From the IMG/VR virus record IMGVR_UViG_3300037141_000012, positions 1-41,734 of that record: a DNA stretch of 41,734 bases; one strand, 5' to 3'. Both the position numbers and the translations under genes were made by a program. The notes beneath the pieces are model-generated. The model was not told where the DNA came from, did no database searches, and was given only the letters and a program-made list of their open reading frames with translations. The stretch comes from a virus. Positions 13,120-20,970 of this stretch are shown piece after piece (positions within the stretch are counted from its first letter, which is position 1; each line of letters begins with the position of its first letter).

Positions 13120-13167
13120 ATATTTCGAGGCCGCACGGTGTTACCAGCACCGCGCAGCCCCTAACCA
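13120..13167 (+). promoter_or_regulatory. Hairpin leader before HNH gene
   Basis: Sequence ATATTTCGAGGCCGCA, then hairpin CGGTG (13136-13140)/CACCG (13148-13152), then CCCCTAACCA. Nearly the same arrangement precedes the GIY-YIG gene at 16802-16845: TCGAGGCCG and CTAACCA are 36 and 34 nt apart respectively. Confidence 0.5.
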
Positions 13168-13188
13168 CACGAGCGTTGGAGCGCCCGA

Positions 13189-13851
13189 ATGGCTGTTGCG
13201 ACAGAACCACAAAATCTAGAAGAAGTCGCCGTCTACAAAGACAGGTATGCTCGCTATCGAGCCAAACACCGGGAACGGCTTCACGCTGAAAGGCTCGCTA
13301 AATCAGCGGTCCTATTGGCGCTCAACCCAAATCACTATCGAGAGATTCGGATCGCCAACAGGGAGCGGCGGCTTATCGCCGAAGCCAAGTGGCGCGAGCA
13401 AAACCGAGAATTGGCGCGGGAGCGCGTAAAACAGTTTTTGGCGGCCAACCCTGGTAAGGAACTGGAATATGCGCGGCGCTATCGGGCGCGCGACCCGGAG
13501 CTGACTAGAAAACGTAATAAAGCGGCTCGCGAACGCCGAGGGGACAAGGAAAAGGTCTATCGGAAGGCGTATTGTGCTGCCAATCTCGACAAGTTGGCAG
13601 CCAAGGCTGCGCTCAGACGCGCCCTGAAGTTCAAGGCAACCCCCTCTTGGGCGGATGAAAGCGCCATCCTGATGGTCTATGGCCGCGCAAAACGCCTCAC
13701 TAAGGAAACTGGCATTCCGCACCACGTCGACCACATCGTTCCGCTGAAATCGAAGATCGTTTGCGGACTGCATTGGGAGGCGAACCTCCAGGTTCTGCCG
13801 GGGGATGAAAATCTCTCAAAGAGCAACCGCCATTGGCCAGACATGCCCTGA
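13189..13851 (+). CDS. Free-standing HNH homing endonuclease
   Basis: 220 aa, GGAG 9 nt upstream. The first ~140 residues are a very basic, Arg/Glu/Ala-rich helical region, likely DNA-contacting. The C-terminus holds the HNH nuclease: HHVDHIVPLKSKIVCGLHWE, then ANLQVLPGDENLSKSNRHW, with metal-binding His and Asn residues. Sits between the gpF-like gene and small head genes where no nuclease is needed for assembly, so it is best read as an invading homing gene. Preceded by a hairpin leader shared with the GIY-YIG gene. Confidence 0.9.
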   Translation: MAVATEPQNLEEVAVYKDRYARYRAKHRERLHAERLAKSAVLLALNPNHYREIRIANRERRLIAEAKWREQNRELARERVKQFLAANPGKELEYARRYRARDPELTRKRNKAARERRGDKEKVYRKAYCAANLDKLAAKAALRRALKFKATPSWADESAILMVYGRAKRLTKETGIPHHVDHIVPLKSKIVCGLHWEANLQVLPGDENLSKSNRHWPDMP

Positions 13852-13882
13852 GCCCGATCATCCCTGGTCTGTAGGAACGCGC

Positions 13883-14086
13883 ATGGCCCGATACGCCGCA
13901 ATCGGCTGGATCGCCGATCAACCCCGCGAGCGTCCATCTGGCCTCACGGTGATGAGTGAAGACGCCCGCACCATGCAGGTAATCGACGTGGACGCCGCGC
14001 CCCAACCGACCGGCCTTCTCGATCACCGGGGCATCAAGATTTACCGGATGCCTGAGCGCGTCACGATGGGGTTTCGCTCCAAATGA
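13883..14086 (+). CDS. Small phage protein, 67 aa
   Basis: Start MARYAAIGWIADQPRERPSG behind AGGA (6 nt); an in-frame ATG at 13805 lies inside the HNH gene and is rejected. Probably beta-rich (TMQVIDVDAAPQPTGLLDHR, GIKIYRM). Stop overlaps the next start (ATGA). Family unknown. Confidence 0.65.
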   Translation: MARYAAIGWIADQPRERPSGLTVMSEDARTMQVIDVDAAPQPTGLLDHRGIKIYRMPERVTMGFRSK

Positions 14087-14268
14087 ACCTCGATCATCCG
14101 GACCTGGCAGACGACCGCGCGGCATTCGAAGCGCGGCTTAACGACCTCGGACCCGACACCGTGCGCACGATGCTCGCCGCCGGCATGTTCCCCACCGGGC
14201 ACAATGTCACGATTCAGGAATGGCTCGGCTCTCAAGGCAAGCCGAAGAAGGCGACCAAGAATGTCTGA
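14083..14268 (+). CDS. Small phage protein, 61 aa
   Basis: ATGA overlap with the preceding gene fixes the start: MNLDHPDLADDRAAFEARLN. Helical, acidic, with a terminal Lys-rich tail (QGKPKKATKNV). No motif recognised. Overlaps the next start by 8 nt. Confidence 0.65.
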   Translation: MNLDHPDLADDRAAFEARLNDLGPDTVRTMLAAGMFPTGHNVTIQEWLGSQGKPKKATKNV

Positions 14269-14482
14269 CACGGTTTGCATGTCGGCTAAGACCGGCGCTG
14301 CGATCCTCAAGGCCCTCGGTCTTGAGCCGAATGTCTTGTCGCTCACGATCACTATCGGCCCCGCCGGCTCAATTCCAACGATGACCATTGTGCGTCCGAT
14401 CCAGGTCGCTGCTGGCGATGCCTTCGCTGAGGTCATGGAAGAGTATTTCCTGGCTGAGAAGGCGACCGCGCCTAAGGAGTGA
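14261..14482 (+). CDS. Small phage protein, 73 aa
   Basis: Starts MSDTVCMSAKTGAAILKALG, 8 nt before the previous stop. Contains a strand-rich centre (VLSLTITIGPAGSIPTMTIV) and a C-terminal helix (AFAEVMEEYFLAEKA). Resembles small proteins of unknown role found near head genes. An in-frame ATG at 14204 would overlap the previous gene and is rejected. Confidence 0.65.
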   Translation: MSDTVCMSAKTGAAILKALGLEPNVLSLTITIGPAGSIPTMTIVRPIQVAAGDAFAEVMEEYFLAEKATAPKE

Positions 14483-14486
14483 CGCG

Positions 14487-15749
14487 ATGGCCGACTTCAA
14501 AGAGGGCGATCATCCGCGCGCTGACAATGGCGAGTTTAGACAGGGCGCTGGTGAGTCCCACGCCACGCCGACCGATCTAGCCGACGCGCTTGAGAAGAAG
14601 CATCCGGGCCTGAAGCTCGATTTGGGCGGCAGCGGATCGGTTGTGACGCTTTCGCGGATTGTGGTTCCGAAAGACGCGCGAAGTGCGGGCGCCGGGTCAG
14701 CGGTCATGAAGGCCGTCACTGATTGGGCCGACAAAAACGGAAAAACGGTAGCGCTGTCACCTTCGTCCGACTTTGGCGGCAGCAAGTCGCGGTTGGTCGA
14801 ATTCTATAAGCGGTTCGGGTTCGTCGAGAACAAGGGCCGCGAAAAGGACCACGCCATTTCGGAGACGATGCATCGGACACCCAAGGGCGCGGCCAACGAC
14901 GCCGAGCCGGAACCAGATAGCGTCGGGCGCATCCATTACGAGCGGCGCCCGATCAGCAAGGCCCAGATCGACGAATACAAGGGCGATGAGATTCCCGGGT
15001 ATAAGGAACTCGGCCTGTCGCCTGATGTTCGCTACAAAATGCTGCGATGCCCAAAAGAATTGGCCGCGGCGGCTTCCACGTTCAACGGGATTCAGTTGCT
15101 CCATCGCCATGTTCCTGTGTCGGTGGACGATCACCGACCCTATGACGTTGTGGGCGCGCTGGGCACGAACGCCGAGTTCGAGGACCCCTATCTCTACAAC
15201 GATATCAGCGTGTGGACCCAGGCGGCGATTGACGGCATCGAGGACAAGAGCCGCCACGAGCTCAGTTCGTCCTACCACTACACGCCCGACATGACGCCCG
15301 GGACCTACAAGGGCGAAGCCTACGACGGCGTGATGCGTGCGATAGCCGGCAACCACACCTGCCTGATCCCCAAGGGCCGCGTCGGACCCGATGTCGCGCT
15401 TGACGAAGCAGCACTGGAGGGTTCCATGCTGCTGGCGCTTGATGCTGAGATCAACTGCAACAGGCAATGGGCAGTCCTGGCCGATGCGATCTTGGCGATG
15501 GACGAGGTAAAGCACGATCCAAAGAACGGCCAGTTTTCTAAGGGTGGCGGCTCTGGCGGCGGCAAGGGCGCCAAGAAGCCGAACCAATTTCATCAACAGA
15601 AGCACGAAAACGCCACGAGCGCCGCTCACAAGGCGGCCGATAAGGCGCACGCGGACGCGATGAAAAAAGGGCTCGGTAAGGCCGTGTCAGATGACCGCGC
15701 TGCGGCTGCCTTCCGCAAGGAATACGATACCCAGATGGCAAGATTCTAG
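14487..15749 (+). CDS. GNAT acetyltransferase domain fused to DUF2213-like prohead protein
   Basis: 420 aa; AAGGAG 7 nt before ATG 14487. Residues ~25-120 look like a GNAT acetyltransferase: beta strand VVTLSRIVVPKDAR, acetyl-CoA loop SAGAGSAVM, and terminal LVEFYKRFGFVENKG. Residues ~145-330 match DUF2213 (GRIHYERRPISKAQIDEYKG, DHRPYDVVGALG, HELSSSYHYTPDMTPGTYKG), a phage family of prohead protease-like proteins. Both the N-terminus (HPRADNGEFRQG) and residues ~345-357 (KHDPKNGQFSKGG) carry the D-x-NG-x-F motif. The C-terminus is Lys/Ala/His-rich. Enzymatic activities are inferred; the fusion is directly visible. Confidence 0.8.
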   Translation: MADFKEGDHPRADNGEFRQGAGESHATPTDLADALEKKHPGLKLDLGGSGSVVTLSRIVVPKDARSAGAGSAVMKAVTDWADKNGKTVALSPSSDFGGSKSRLVEFYKRFGFVENKGREKDHAISETMHRTPKGAANDAEPEPDSVGRIHYERRPISKAQIDEYKGDEIPGYKELGLSPDVRYKMLRCPKELAAAASTFNGIQLLHRHVPVSVDDHRPYDVVGALGTNAEFEDPYLYNDISVWTQAAIDGIEDKSRHELSSSYHYTPDMTPGTYKGEAYDGVMRAIAGNHTCLIPKGRVGPDVALDEAALEGSMLLALDAEINCNRQWAVLADAILAMDEVKHDPKNGQFSKGGGSGGGKGAKKPNQFHQQKHENATSAAHKAADKAHADAMKKGLGKAVSDDRAAAAFRKEYDTQMARF

Positions 15750-15763
15750 GAGCGACCCAAAAC

Positions 15764-16783
15764 ATGAGCCGCTTGATCGCTGAACTTCGCCGCAAATATC
15801 GCACCCCACAGGATGCTCTTCGAGCGCTGGGCATGGACCATGCTCTTCTTATCCAACCATCATCCAAGGAGCCCGAAATGGCTGCGAAAACTGCAATGTC
15901 CCGCACGGCCATTCGTGTCCAGGGCGCGCTGACTGCCTATCTCGCACCAGCGCTGGCTATGGATGCCAAGCTGGACCTGTCGCCCGTTCTCAAGGGGCTG
16001 ACGGCGAAGAACCTGAAAGCCCGCACGCCCGCGCTGGTCAAGTCCATCCTCGCCATGGATGGGATCGAGGAAGCCCTGGCGCCGGCTGGAGCCGCGACCG
16101 GCGCCACGCCGGACGATGTGATCATGCGGGTATTGGATCTGGTCGGCGGCCAGGTCGCTGGCGATCCCGAGCCCGACGTTCCGCCTGACCCCGCTGCGGT
16201 TGACCCCACCGCCGGCCCCGTCGAGGACGATCCTGCGGCCGGCGGCGACCCCAGCGCCAAGATGTCCGAAATGCTCAAGGGCCTCGCTCCCGAGGAACTG
16301 GCCGCGCTCAAAGCCCTCCTGGGCGGCGGTGGGGCCGAGGACGAAGAAACCGAAGAGGAAAAGGCCGCTCGCATGGCAAAAGAAGGCGCCAAGGATGATC
16401 TGGGCGGTTGGCCCGATGCCGACAAGCCCCCGACAAAGGCCGCCATGGACGCCGCTCTCGTGGCTCACGGTAAGGCCGTGGAACAGCGCGTGCTCAAGAC
16501 GCAGCGCGAGATCAGTCAGGCCCGCGAGTTCGTCCGCCCGTGGACCGGTTCCCTCGCGATGGACAGCGCCGAGAGCGGGGCCGACGTGTTCCGCGGTGCG
16601 CTCAAGGCCCTTGGGGTCCAGGGTGTCGACACCCTCCATGCCGACGCGCTCAAGCCGATCCTGAGCGCCCAGCCGAAGCCCGGCGCGCGCCCGGCGCGCG
16701 ATCCCGAGGTCGCTATGGACGCGGCCGGCGTCGACAGCTACGCCACGCGCTTCCCGGGCGCGATGAAAGTCGCCCTGAACTAA
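15764..16783 (+). CDS. Scaffold-like protein
   Basis: 339 aa. Residues ~125-230 are Pro/Asp/Glu/Ala-rich, including an acidic run (EDEETEEEKAARM); the C-terminal ~100 residues (QREISQAREFVRPWTGSLAM, FRGALKALGV) resemble the C-terminal part of DUF2213 proteins from related phages, so protease-like and scaffold-like parts are probably split here. Scaffold proteins shape the prohead and leave before maturation. AGGAG lies 11 nt before ATG 15764, but a better AAGGAG lies 6 nt before an internal ATG at 15878, so two products are possible. Confidence 0.7.
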   Translation: MSRLIAELRRKYRTPQDALRALGMDHALLIQPSSKEPEMAAKTAMSRTAIRVQGALTAYLAPALAMDAKLDLSPVLKGLTAKNLKARTPALVKSILAMDGIEEALAPAGAATGATPDDVIMRVLDLVGGQVAGDPEPDVPPDPAAVDPTAGPVEDDPAAGGDPSAKMSEMLKGLAPEELAALKALLGGGGAEDEETEEEKAARMAKEGAKDDLGGWPDADKPPTKAAMDAALVAHGKAVEQRVLKTQREISQAREFVRPWTGSLAMDSAESGADVFRGALKALGVQGVDTLHADALKPILSAQPKPGARPARDPEVAMDAAGVDSYATRFPGAMKVALN

Positions 16784-16801
16784 GACCGCAAAGGATGATA
16801 T

Positions 16802-16845
16802 AAATCGAGGCCGGCAGCGTTCGAGCGCTAACCGGCCTCTAACCA
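16802..16845 (+). promoter_or_regulatory. Hairpin leader before GIY-YIG gene
   Basis: GAGGCCGG (16807-16814) pairs with CCGGCCTC (16832-16839); inner stem AGCG/CGCT. Followed by CTAACCA. No T-tract. Matches the leader at 13120-13167 in flanks and spacing. Confidence 0.55.
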
Positions 16846-16860
16846 ATCCGACCAGGATCA

Positions 16861-17688
16861 GTGATCGATATGGCTACCACCCCGATACAACGCGCGGATT
16901 TCTACGTCTATGTTCTCTTCCGGCCCGATACCGGAGCGCCATTCTATGTCGGTAAAGGTCTTGGAGATCGTTGGCGCAAGCATCTGAACGTAGACCGCGC
17001 CGGCGATAGCAATCGGCACAAGAAGTCGATCATCAAGAAGGCACAGGACGCAGGGTTAGAAATTCCCTGCGTCAAGGTGCGCGAAAACCTCACCGAGCCC
17101 GAAGCCTTCGAGACCGAGCGCGCGTTGATCGCAACGCTAGGGCGAGCGCAATTCGGCGGCATCCTGACAAACCTGACCGATGGCGGCGACGGCGAAAGCG
17201 GCAAAAGCTACACGCCTGAGACGCTTGAGAAGATGCGCCAAGCCAAGCTCGGCAAGAAGTTATCGGAAGAGCACAAAGCGAAAATAGGTGCGGCATCGCG
17301 CGGTCGAAAAATCGGGCCGATGTCACTAGAGACGCGGCAGAAATTGAGCGCAGCTAGGAAGGGGCATGGCCCCTCACGCGCTCATATTGAGATGCTCGCC
17401 GACAAATGCCGGGGAAAACCCGGACGCAAGCAGTCTGAGGAAACCAAGGCCAAACTCAGAGAGGCGCGCAAGCGGCAGGCTCCGATGTCTGCCGAGGCGC
17501 GAGCGAAGATTTCAGCTGCCGGCAACGGTCGTCCACACGTATACGCAGGCCACACCCAAGATGGTCTGGCGAGAATAGCAGCATCGGCAAGAGGCCGTCG
17601 TCACACCCCTGAGTCACGCGCTAAGATCAAGGCCGCTTGGGTCTTGAGAAAAGCGAAGAAACTCGCAATCAAACCTACGGAGAACTGA
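16861..17688 (+). CDS. GIY-YIG homing endonuclease with NUMOD3 repeats
   Basis: 275 aa; GTG start at 16861 or ATG at 16870. N-terminal nuclease: FYVYVLFRPDTGAPFYVGKG (the Y-V-Y/Y-V-G pair) with the catalytic Arg in GDRWRKHL and Glu in ETERALIATLG. C-terminal half has about five NUMOD3-type DNA-binding repeats of the form S/T-x-E-x-K/R-x-K-I/L-x-A-A (SEEHKAKIGAASRG, SLETRQKLSAARKG, SEETKAKLREARKR, SAEARAKISAAGNG, TPESRAKIKAAW). Inserted between scaffold and cement genes. Such genes spread by cutting related genomes that lack them. Confidence 0.93.
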   Translation: MIDMATTPIQRADFYVYVLFRPDTGAPFYVGKGLGDRWRKHLNVDRAGDSNRHKKSIIKKAQDAGLEIPCVKVRENLTEPEAFETERALIATLGRAQFGGILTNLTDGGDGESGKSYTPETLEKMRQAKLGKKLSEEHKAKIGAASRGRKIGPMSLETRQKLSAARKGHGPSRAHIEMLADKCRGKPGRKQSEETKAKLREARKRQAPMSAEARAKISAAGNGRPHVYAGHTQDGLARIAASARGRRHTPESRAKIKAAWVLRKAKKLAIKPTEN

Positions 17689-17689
17689 A

Positions 17690-18685
17690 ATGAGCGGAGT
17701 TGGAGGCCGGCAGACGGCCGTTTCTGTTCAGCCTGCAGTTGGCGTGTCGGGCGATTTCTGCGACGTTAACCCCCGCTACACCTATGATGCGGGAGCGGGC
17801 GCCCTGGTGGCCGGCCCGCTCGGCTGCACCGTGGGCCGCTTCGCTTGGGTCAGTGCGCCCGACGATTCCAACGGCAACGGCGGCGTGGTGAACAACTTCG
17901 GCTCCGGTGTTCCGGCGGGCTACATCGCCCGTGAGCAACAGGGCCTGAACACCACCTACCTGTCCGACGGCTCGCAGTTCATCCCGGCCGGTTTCCCCGT
18001 GACGCTGTTCACCGGCGGCGGCTTCTGGATGCACAACCTGGGCGCCACGACCGCTCTGCCTGGCCAGAAGGCCTACGCCAATCTGTCGACCGGGAAGATC
18101 AACTTTGCCGCCACGGCCACGCCGAGCGCGGGCGGCACGTCCACCGCGTCGACCATCGGGGCCAATACCAACGGCGCCACCGGTACGATCGTCGGCAATC
18201 TGTTCACTGCGGTCAGCGCCCTTTCCGGCACCCTCTATCCCGGAACCACGCTCAGCGGCTCCGGCGTCGCGTCGGGAACCAAGATCCTCTCGCAAGTCGT
18301 TCCGCTGTTGTCTGGCGAAGCCTACGGCGGCCTGGGACGCTACTACGTCTCGATCGCCGAGCAATCCGTCGCCTCCACCGCAATCACGGGTACTTACGGC
18401 CTGCTGACCGTGGGCGGCACGGTGGTCGCTGGCTTCAACGTCGGCAACGCTCTGACGGCTTCGGGCTCGGTTGTCGCCGGCACGACCATCACCGCGGGCA
18501 ACAGTGTCGCGACCCCTGCTCTCACGGGCGTCGGAGGGGCTGGGACCTACGTGGTGGACAACAACACCGGGGTCACGAGCCAGGCGATCAACGTCGCGGC
18601 GGTCAACGTCGAGACCAACTTCGTCGCCCGCTCGACCGGTCTGACCACTGAACTGGTCAAGGCGTCGAACCAACCCACCCCGTAA
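17690..18685 (+). CDS. Capsid cement/decoration protein, Gp24-like, with beta modules
   Basis: 331 aa, 1 nt after the GIY-YIG stop. The first ~140 residues follow the structural cement pattern: QPAVGVSGDFCDVNPRYTYD, GPLGCTVGRFAWVS, NNFGSGVPAGYIAREQQGLN, IPAGFPVTLFTGGGFWMHN, GQKAYANLSTG. Two Gly/Thr/Ser-rich beta modules follow (residues ~164-234 and ~236-303), then a short conserved end. Expected on the outer capsid surface. Position just before the major capsid gene is typical. Confidence 0.8.
   Translation: MSGVGGRQTAVSVQPAVGVSGDFCDVNPRYTYDAGAGALVAGPLGCTVGRFAWVSAPDDSNGNGGVVNNFGSGVPAGYIAREQQGLNTTYLSDGSQFIPAGFPVTLFTGGGFWMHNLGATTALPGQKAYANLSTGKINFAATATPSAGGTSTASTIGANTNGATGTIVGNLFTAVSALSGTLYPGTTLSGSGVASGTKILSQVVPLLSGEAYGGLGRYYVSIAEQSVASTAITGTYGLLTVGGTVVAGFNVGNALTASGSVVAGTTITAGNSVATPALTGVGGAGTYVVDNNTGVTSQAINVAAVNVETNFVARSTGLTTELVKASNQPTP
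18179..18391 (+). repeat. Beta module copy 1 (cement protein)
   Basis: Encodes the G-T-I-V-G-N-L-F-T-A-V opening, LSGSGVASGTKILSQ centre and RYYVSIAEQSVASTAI end of the recurring module. It has a longer central loop than other copies. Confidence 0.75.
18395..18598 (+). repeat. Beta module copy 2 (cement protein)
   Basis: Tandem second unit: VGNALTASGSVVAGTTIT, GVGGAGTYVVDNN, TGVTSQAINV. More diverged, with the first strand partly replaced. Confidence 0.6.
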
Positions 18686-18699
18686 CGTCCCCTCGGACA

Positions 18700-18718
18700 G
18701 CCTAAACAGGGCTTAGGC
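18700..18718 (+). other. Small hairpin before major capsid gene
   Basis: GCCTAA (18700-18705) pairs with TTAGGC (18713-18718), 7-nt loop, in the 85-bp gap before the capsid gene. No T-tract; possible mRNA processing or stabilising element. Confidence 0.4.
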
Positions 18719-18770
18719 AACCCTCTCCGCGCCGATGCGAATCGCCGCCTTCCCATTGATGGAGCCTTCC

Positions 18771-19874
18771 ATGTCCCCTCGCATGAGCGTTGCTGAAGCG
18801 CGTTCCCTGTTCCAGGCCGACCGTGCAATGCACGAGGAACGCGGCGTCTACATCCACGGCGCGCAGTCCTATCTGCCGGAGGAATATCGCCGCAATTATC
18901 AGTTGGCGATGGACGCCCAGCCGCAACTGAGCACGGACCCGAATTCGTCCGTGCCCGCGATGCTCACGACCTGGATCAGCCCGGACGTCTATGAGGTGGT
19001 GTTCGCGCCCCTCAAGATGGCCGAGATCCTCGGGGAGCAACGCCAGGGCGACTGGCTGCAACAGACCGCCATGTTCCCGATCGTCGAGAGCACCGGCGAG
19101 GTGAGCTCCTACGGCGACCGGTCCAACAACGGACGCGTGAATGCCAACACCAACTGGCCGCAATTCCAGTCCTACCTGTTCCAGATCGTCATGGAATATG
19201 GCGAACTCGAACTGGAGCGTGCCGGCCTGGCGCGCATCAATTGGGTCAGCGAGCAGCAAAAGGCCGGCACGCGCCTGCTGAACACCTTCGCCAACCTGAC
19301 CTATGCGTTCGGCGTCCAGGGCCTCCAGAACTATGGTCTGCTGAACGACCCCACCCTGCCGGCCAACCTGACCCCCTCGACCAAGGCGGCCGGCGGAACG
19401 GCCTGGTTCACCGCGGGCAACGCGCCCAACGCGAGCGCGAACGAGGTCTACAACGACATCGTGGCCCTCTATGAGACGCTGGTGCAAACCAACCAGGGCA
19501 ACGTCGACAAAGATACCAAGATGACCCTGGCGATGTCGCCTGGGTCCGAGGTCGCCCTGACCTTCACGAACGCCTTCAACGTGAACGTCGAAGACCTCCT
19601 GAAGAAGAACTTCCCGAACCTGACGATCAAGTCGGCGCCGCAGTATGGCGTGCTGAACGCCTCCAACCCCCAAGGTATCGCGGGCGGCAATCTGATCCAA
19701 CTGATCGCAGACAGTGTCCAGGGACAGCAAACGGGGTTCTGCGCCTACAACGAAAAGCTGCGCAGTCACCCGATCATTCGGCAACTGTCTTGGTTCGAAC
19801 AAAAATGTACTTCGGGAACCTGGGGCACGATAATTCGTTACCCTGCCGGTATCCAGGGGATGCTCGGGGTATAG
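18771..19874 (+). CDS. Major capsid protein, DUF2184-type
   Basis: 367 aa, GGAG 7 nt before ATG 18771 (an in-frame ATG at 18735 lacks a site). Opening SVAEARSLFQADRAMHEERG followed by GAQSYLPEEYRRNYQLAMDA and PAMLTTWISPDVYEVVFAPL is characteristic of DUF2184-type capsid proteins; the middle has ERAGLARINWVSEQQKAGTR and the end LRSHPIIRQLSWFEQKCTSG then GTIIRYPAGIQGMLGV. Forms the HK97-fold icosahedral shell. Confidence 0.9.
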   Translation: MSPRMSVAEARSLFQADRAMHEERGVYIHGAQSYLPEEYRRNYQLAMDAQPQLSTDPNSSVPAMLTTWISPDVYEVVFAPLKMAEILGEQRQGDWLQQTAMFPIVESTGEVSSYGDRSNNGRVNANTNWPQFQSYLFQIVMEYGELELERAGLARINWVSEQQKAGTRLLNTFANLTYAFGVQGLQNYGLLNDPTLPANLTPSTKAAGGTAWFTAGNAPNASANEVYNDIVALYETLVQTNQGNVDKDTKMTLAMSPGSEVALTFTNAFNVNVEDLLKKNFPNLTIKSAPQYGVLNASNPQGIAGGNLIQLIADSVQGQQTGFCAYNEKLRSHPIIRQLSWFEQKCTSGTWGTIIRYPAGIQGMLGV

Positions 19875-19916
19875 TGCCTATCGACCAATTCTATACTTAG
19901 GACCAAGGAGCAAACC

Positions 19917-20468
19917 ATGTCCGAAGACCACAACGGCGCCGACGATCTCTTGGACGCCGCGCCCGCGCGTGAGCGCCTGAAACCCGGTCCCAAGCCGAAG
20001 TCAGCGAGCGGCGCGAAGGTGACCGTTGCTTGCAAGATGGAGACCGGCCTTCGCCTGCGTGTCTTCAACATGGCCACGAGCCACGAACCGGTGCTCGGCG
20101 GCGGTTCTCGCGAGGTCAAGATCGCCCGGTTCGCCGGTGAGGTCTGGGTCAACGGGGTCGGCAAGAAGATCGAGCTCGCGCCCAAGGCCGAGATCGTCGC
20201 GGGCTATGCCCTCACGCACGGGATCGACCGGGACCATTGGGCCAAGTGGTTCGCGGACAACGAAGAGTCCGACATGGTCGAGAACCAGTTGATCTTCGCG
20301 CACGAGGATCCGGACTATCTGCGTGGCTGGTGTCGCGAGCGCGAGGCCATGCGCTCTGGCACCGAGCCTCTGACCGGCGGCGACGATGCTCGCGCGCCCA
20401 AGTCGGCCCTCCGGATCGAGGACGAAGAAGGCCGCGCCAAGTCCAGCCCACGCGTCCGCGCGGCTTAG
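19917..20468 (+). CDS. Phage head-region protein, 183 aa
   Basis: AAGGAG precedes the ATG by 6 nt. After a basic linker (RLKPGPKPKSASG) comes a core common among unnamed proteins encoded next to this capsid type: VACKMETGLRLRVFNM, PVLGGGSREVKIARFAGEVW, IVAGYALTHGIDRDHWAKWF, NQLIFAHEDPDYLRGWCRER, MRSGTEPLTGG. Probably a head or neck accessory protein, by position only. The C-terminus is disordered. Confidence 0.75.
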   Translation: MSEDHNGADDLLDAAPARERLKPGPKPKSASGAKVTVACKMETGLRLRVFNMATSHEPVLGGGSREVKIARFAGEVWVNGVGKKIELAPKAEIVAGYALTHGIDRDHWAKWFADNEESDMVENQLIFAHEDPDYLRGWCREREAMRSGTEPLTGGDDARAPKSALRIEDEEGRAKSSPRVRAA

Positions 20469-20472
20469 TCCA

Positions 20473-20970
20473 ATGGGCTGCAGTCCCGTCCAGTTCGTAT
20501 ATGCCACCTGGACGGCGACCTTCCCCGAACTCGCCTCGGTCCCGGAAGCCCAGGCCGACATCTATTTCCAGATGGCCGAGTACATCAACCGGAACGACGG
20601 CACCGGGCCGGTCTCCGATCCTGGCCTGCAACTGACGCTGCTGAACCTGGTCACCGCGCACCTCGCGACGCTCTACACCCAAAGCCTAGGCGACCAGTCC
20701 CCAGGAACCGCCAAGCCCGCGAACAGCCCCGTGGGCCGCATCAACAGCGCCTCTGAGGGTTCCGTCTCTGTACAGACGGATTACGGGACGAACATCAGCC
20801 AACAGATGGCGTATATGGTCTCCACGAAATATGGCGCCCAGTGGTGGTTTATGACCGCCATCTATCGGAAGTTCCGATATGTCCCGGGCGCGCTTCAATC
20901 CGGTCAACAGGGTCTCGGCTACGGGGGCTATGGCTTCGGCGGCTTTCCTGGCTACGGAGGATTTCGATGA
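20473..20970 (+). CDS. Head-tail connector-type protein, DUF4054-like
   Basis: 165 aa from ATG 20473, 4 nt after the previous stop. TFPELASVPEAQADIYFQMA, LTLLNLVTAHLATLYTQSLG, VGRINSASEGSVSVQTDYGT and YGAQWWFMT follow the DUF4054 layout (helical adaptor with the G-R-I-x-S-A-S-x-G-x-V-S-V segment). These act between portal and tail. The end is Gly/Tyr-rich (GLGYGGYGFGGFPGYGGF). Confidence 0.8.
   Translation: MGCSPVQFVYATWTATFPELASVPEAQADIYFQMAEYINRNDGTGPVSDPGLQLTLLNLVTAHLATLYTQSLGDQSPGTAKPANSPVGRINSASEGSVSVQTDYGTNISQQMAYMVSTKYGAQWWFMTAIYRKFRYVPGALQSGQQGLGYGGYGFGGFPGYGGFR

Noticed and set aside
16540-16803. Arg-rich frame opposite or overlapping the scaffold gene
   Set aside because: Out-of-frame shadow caused by GC-rich codon usage.
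16807-16839. Rho-independent terminator
   Set aside because: Strong stem but no following T-tract, and rightward genes continue immediately.
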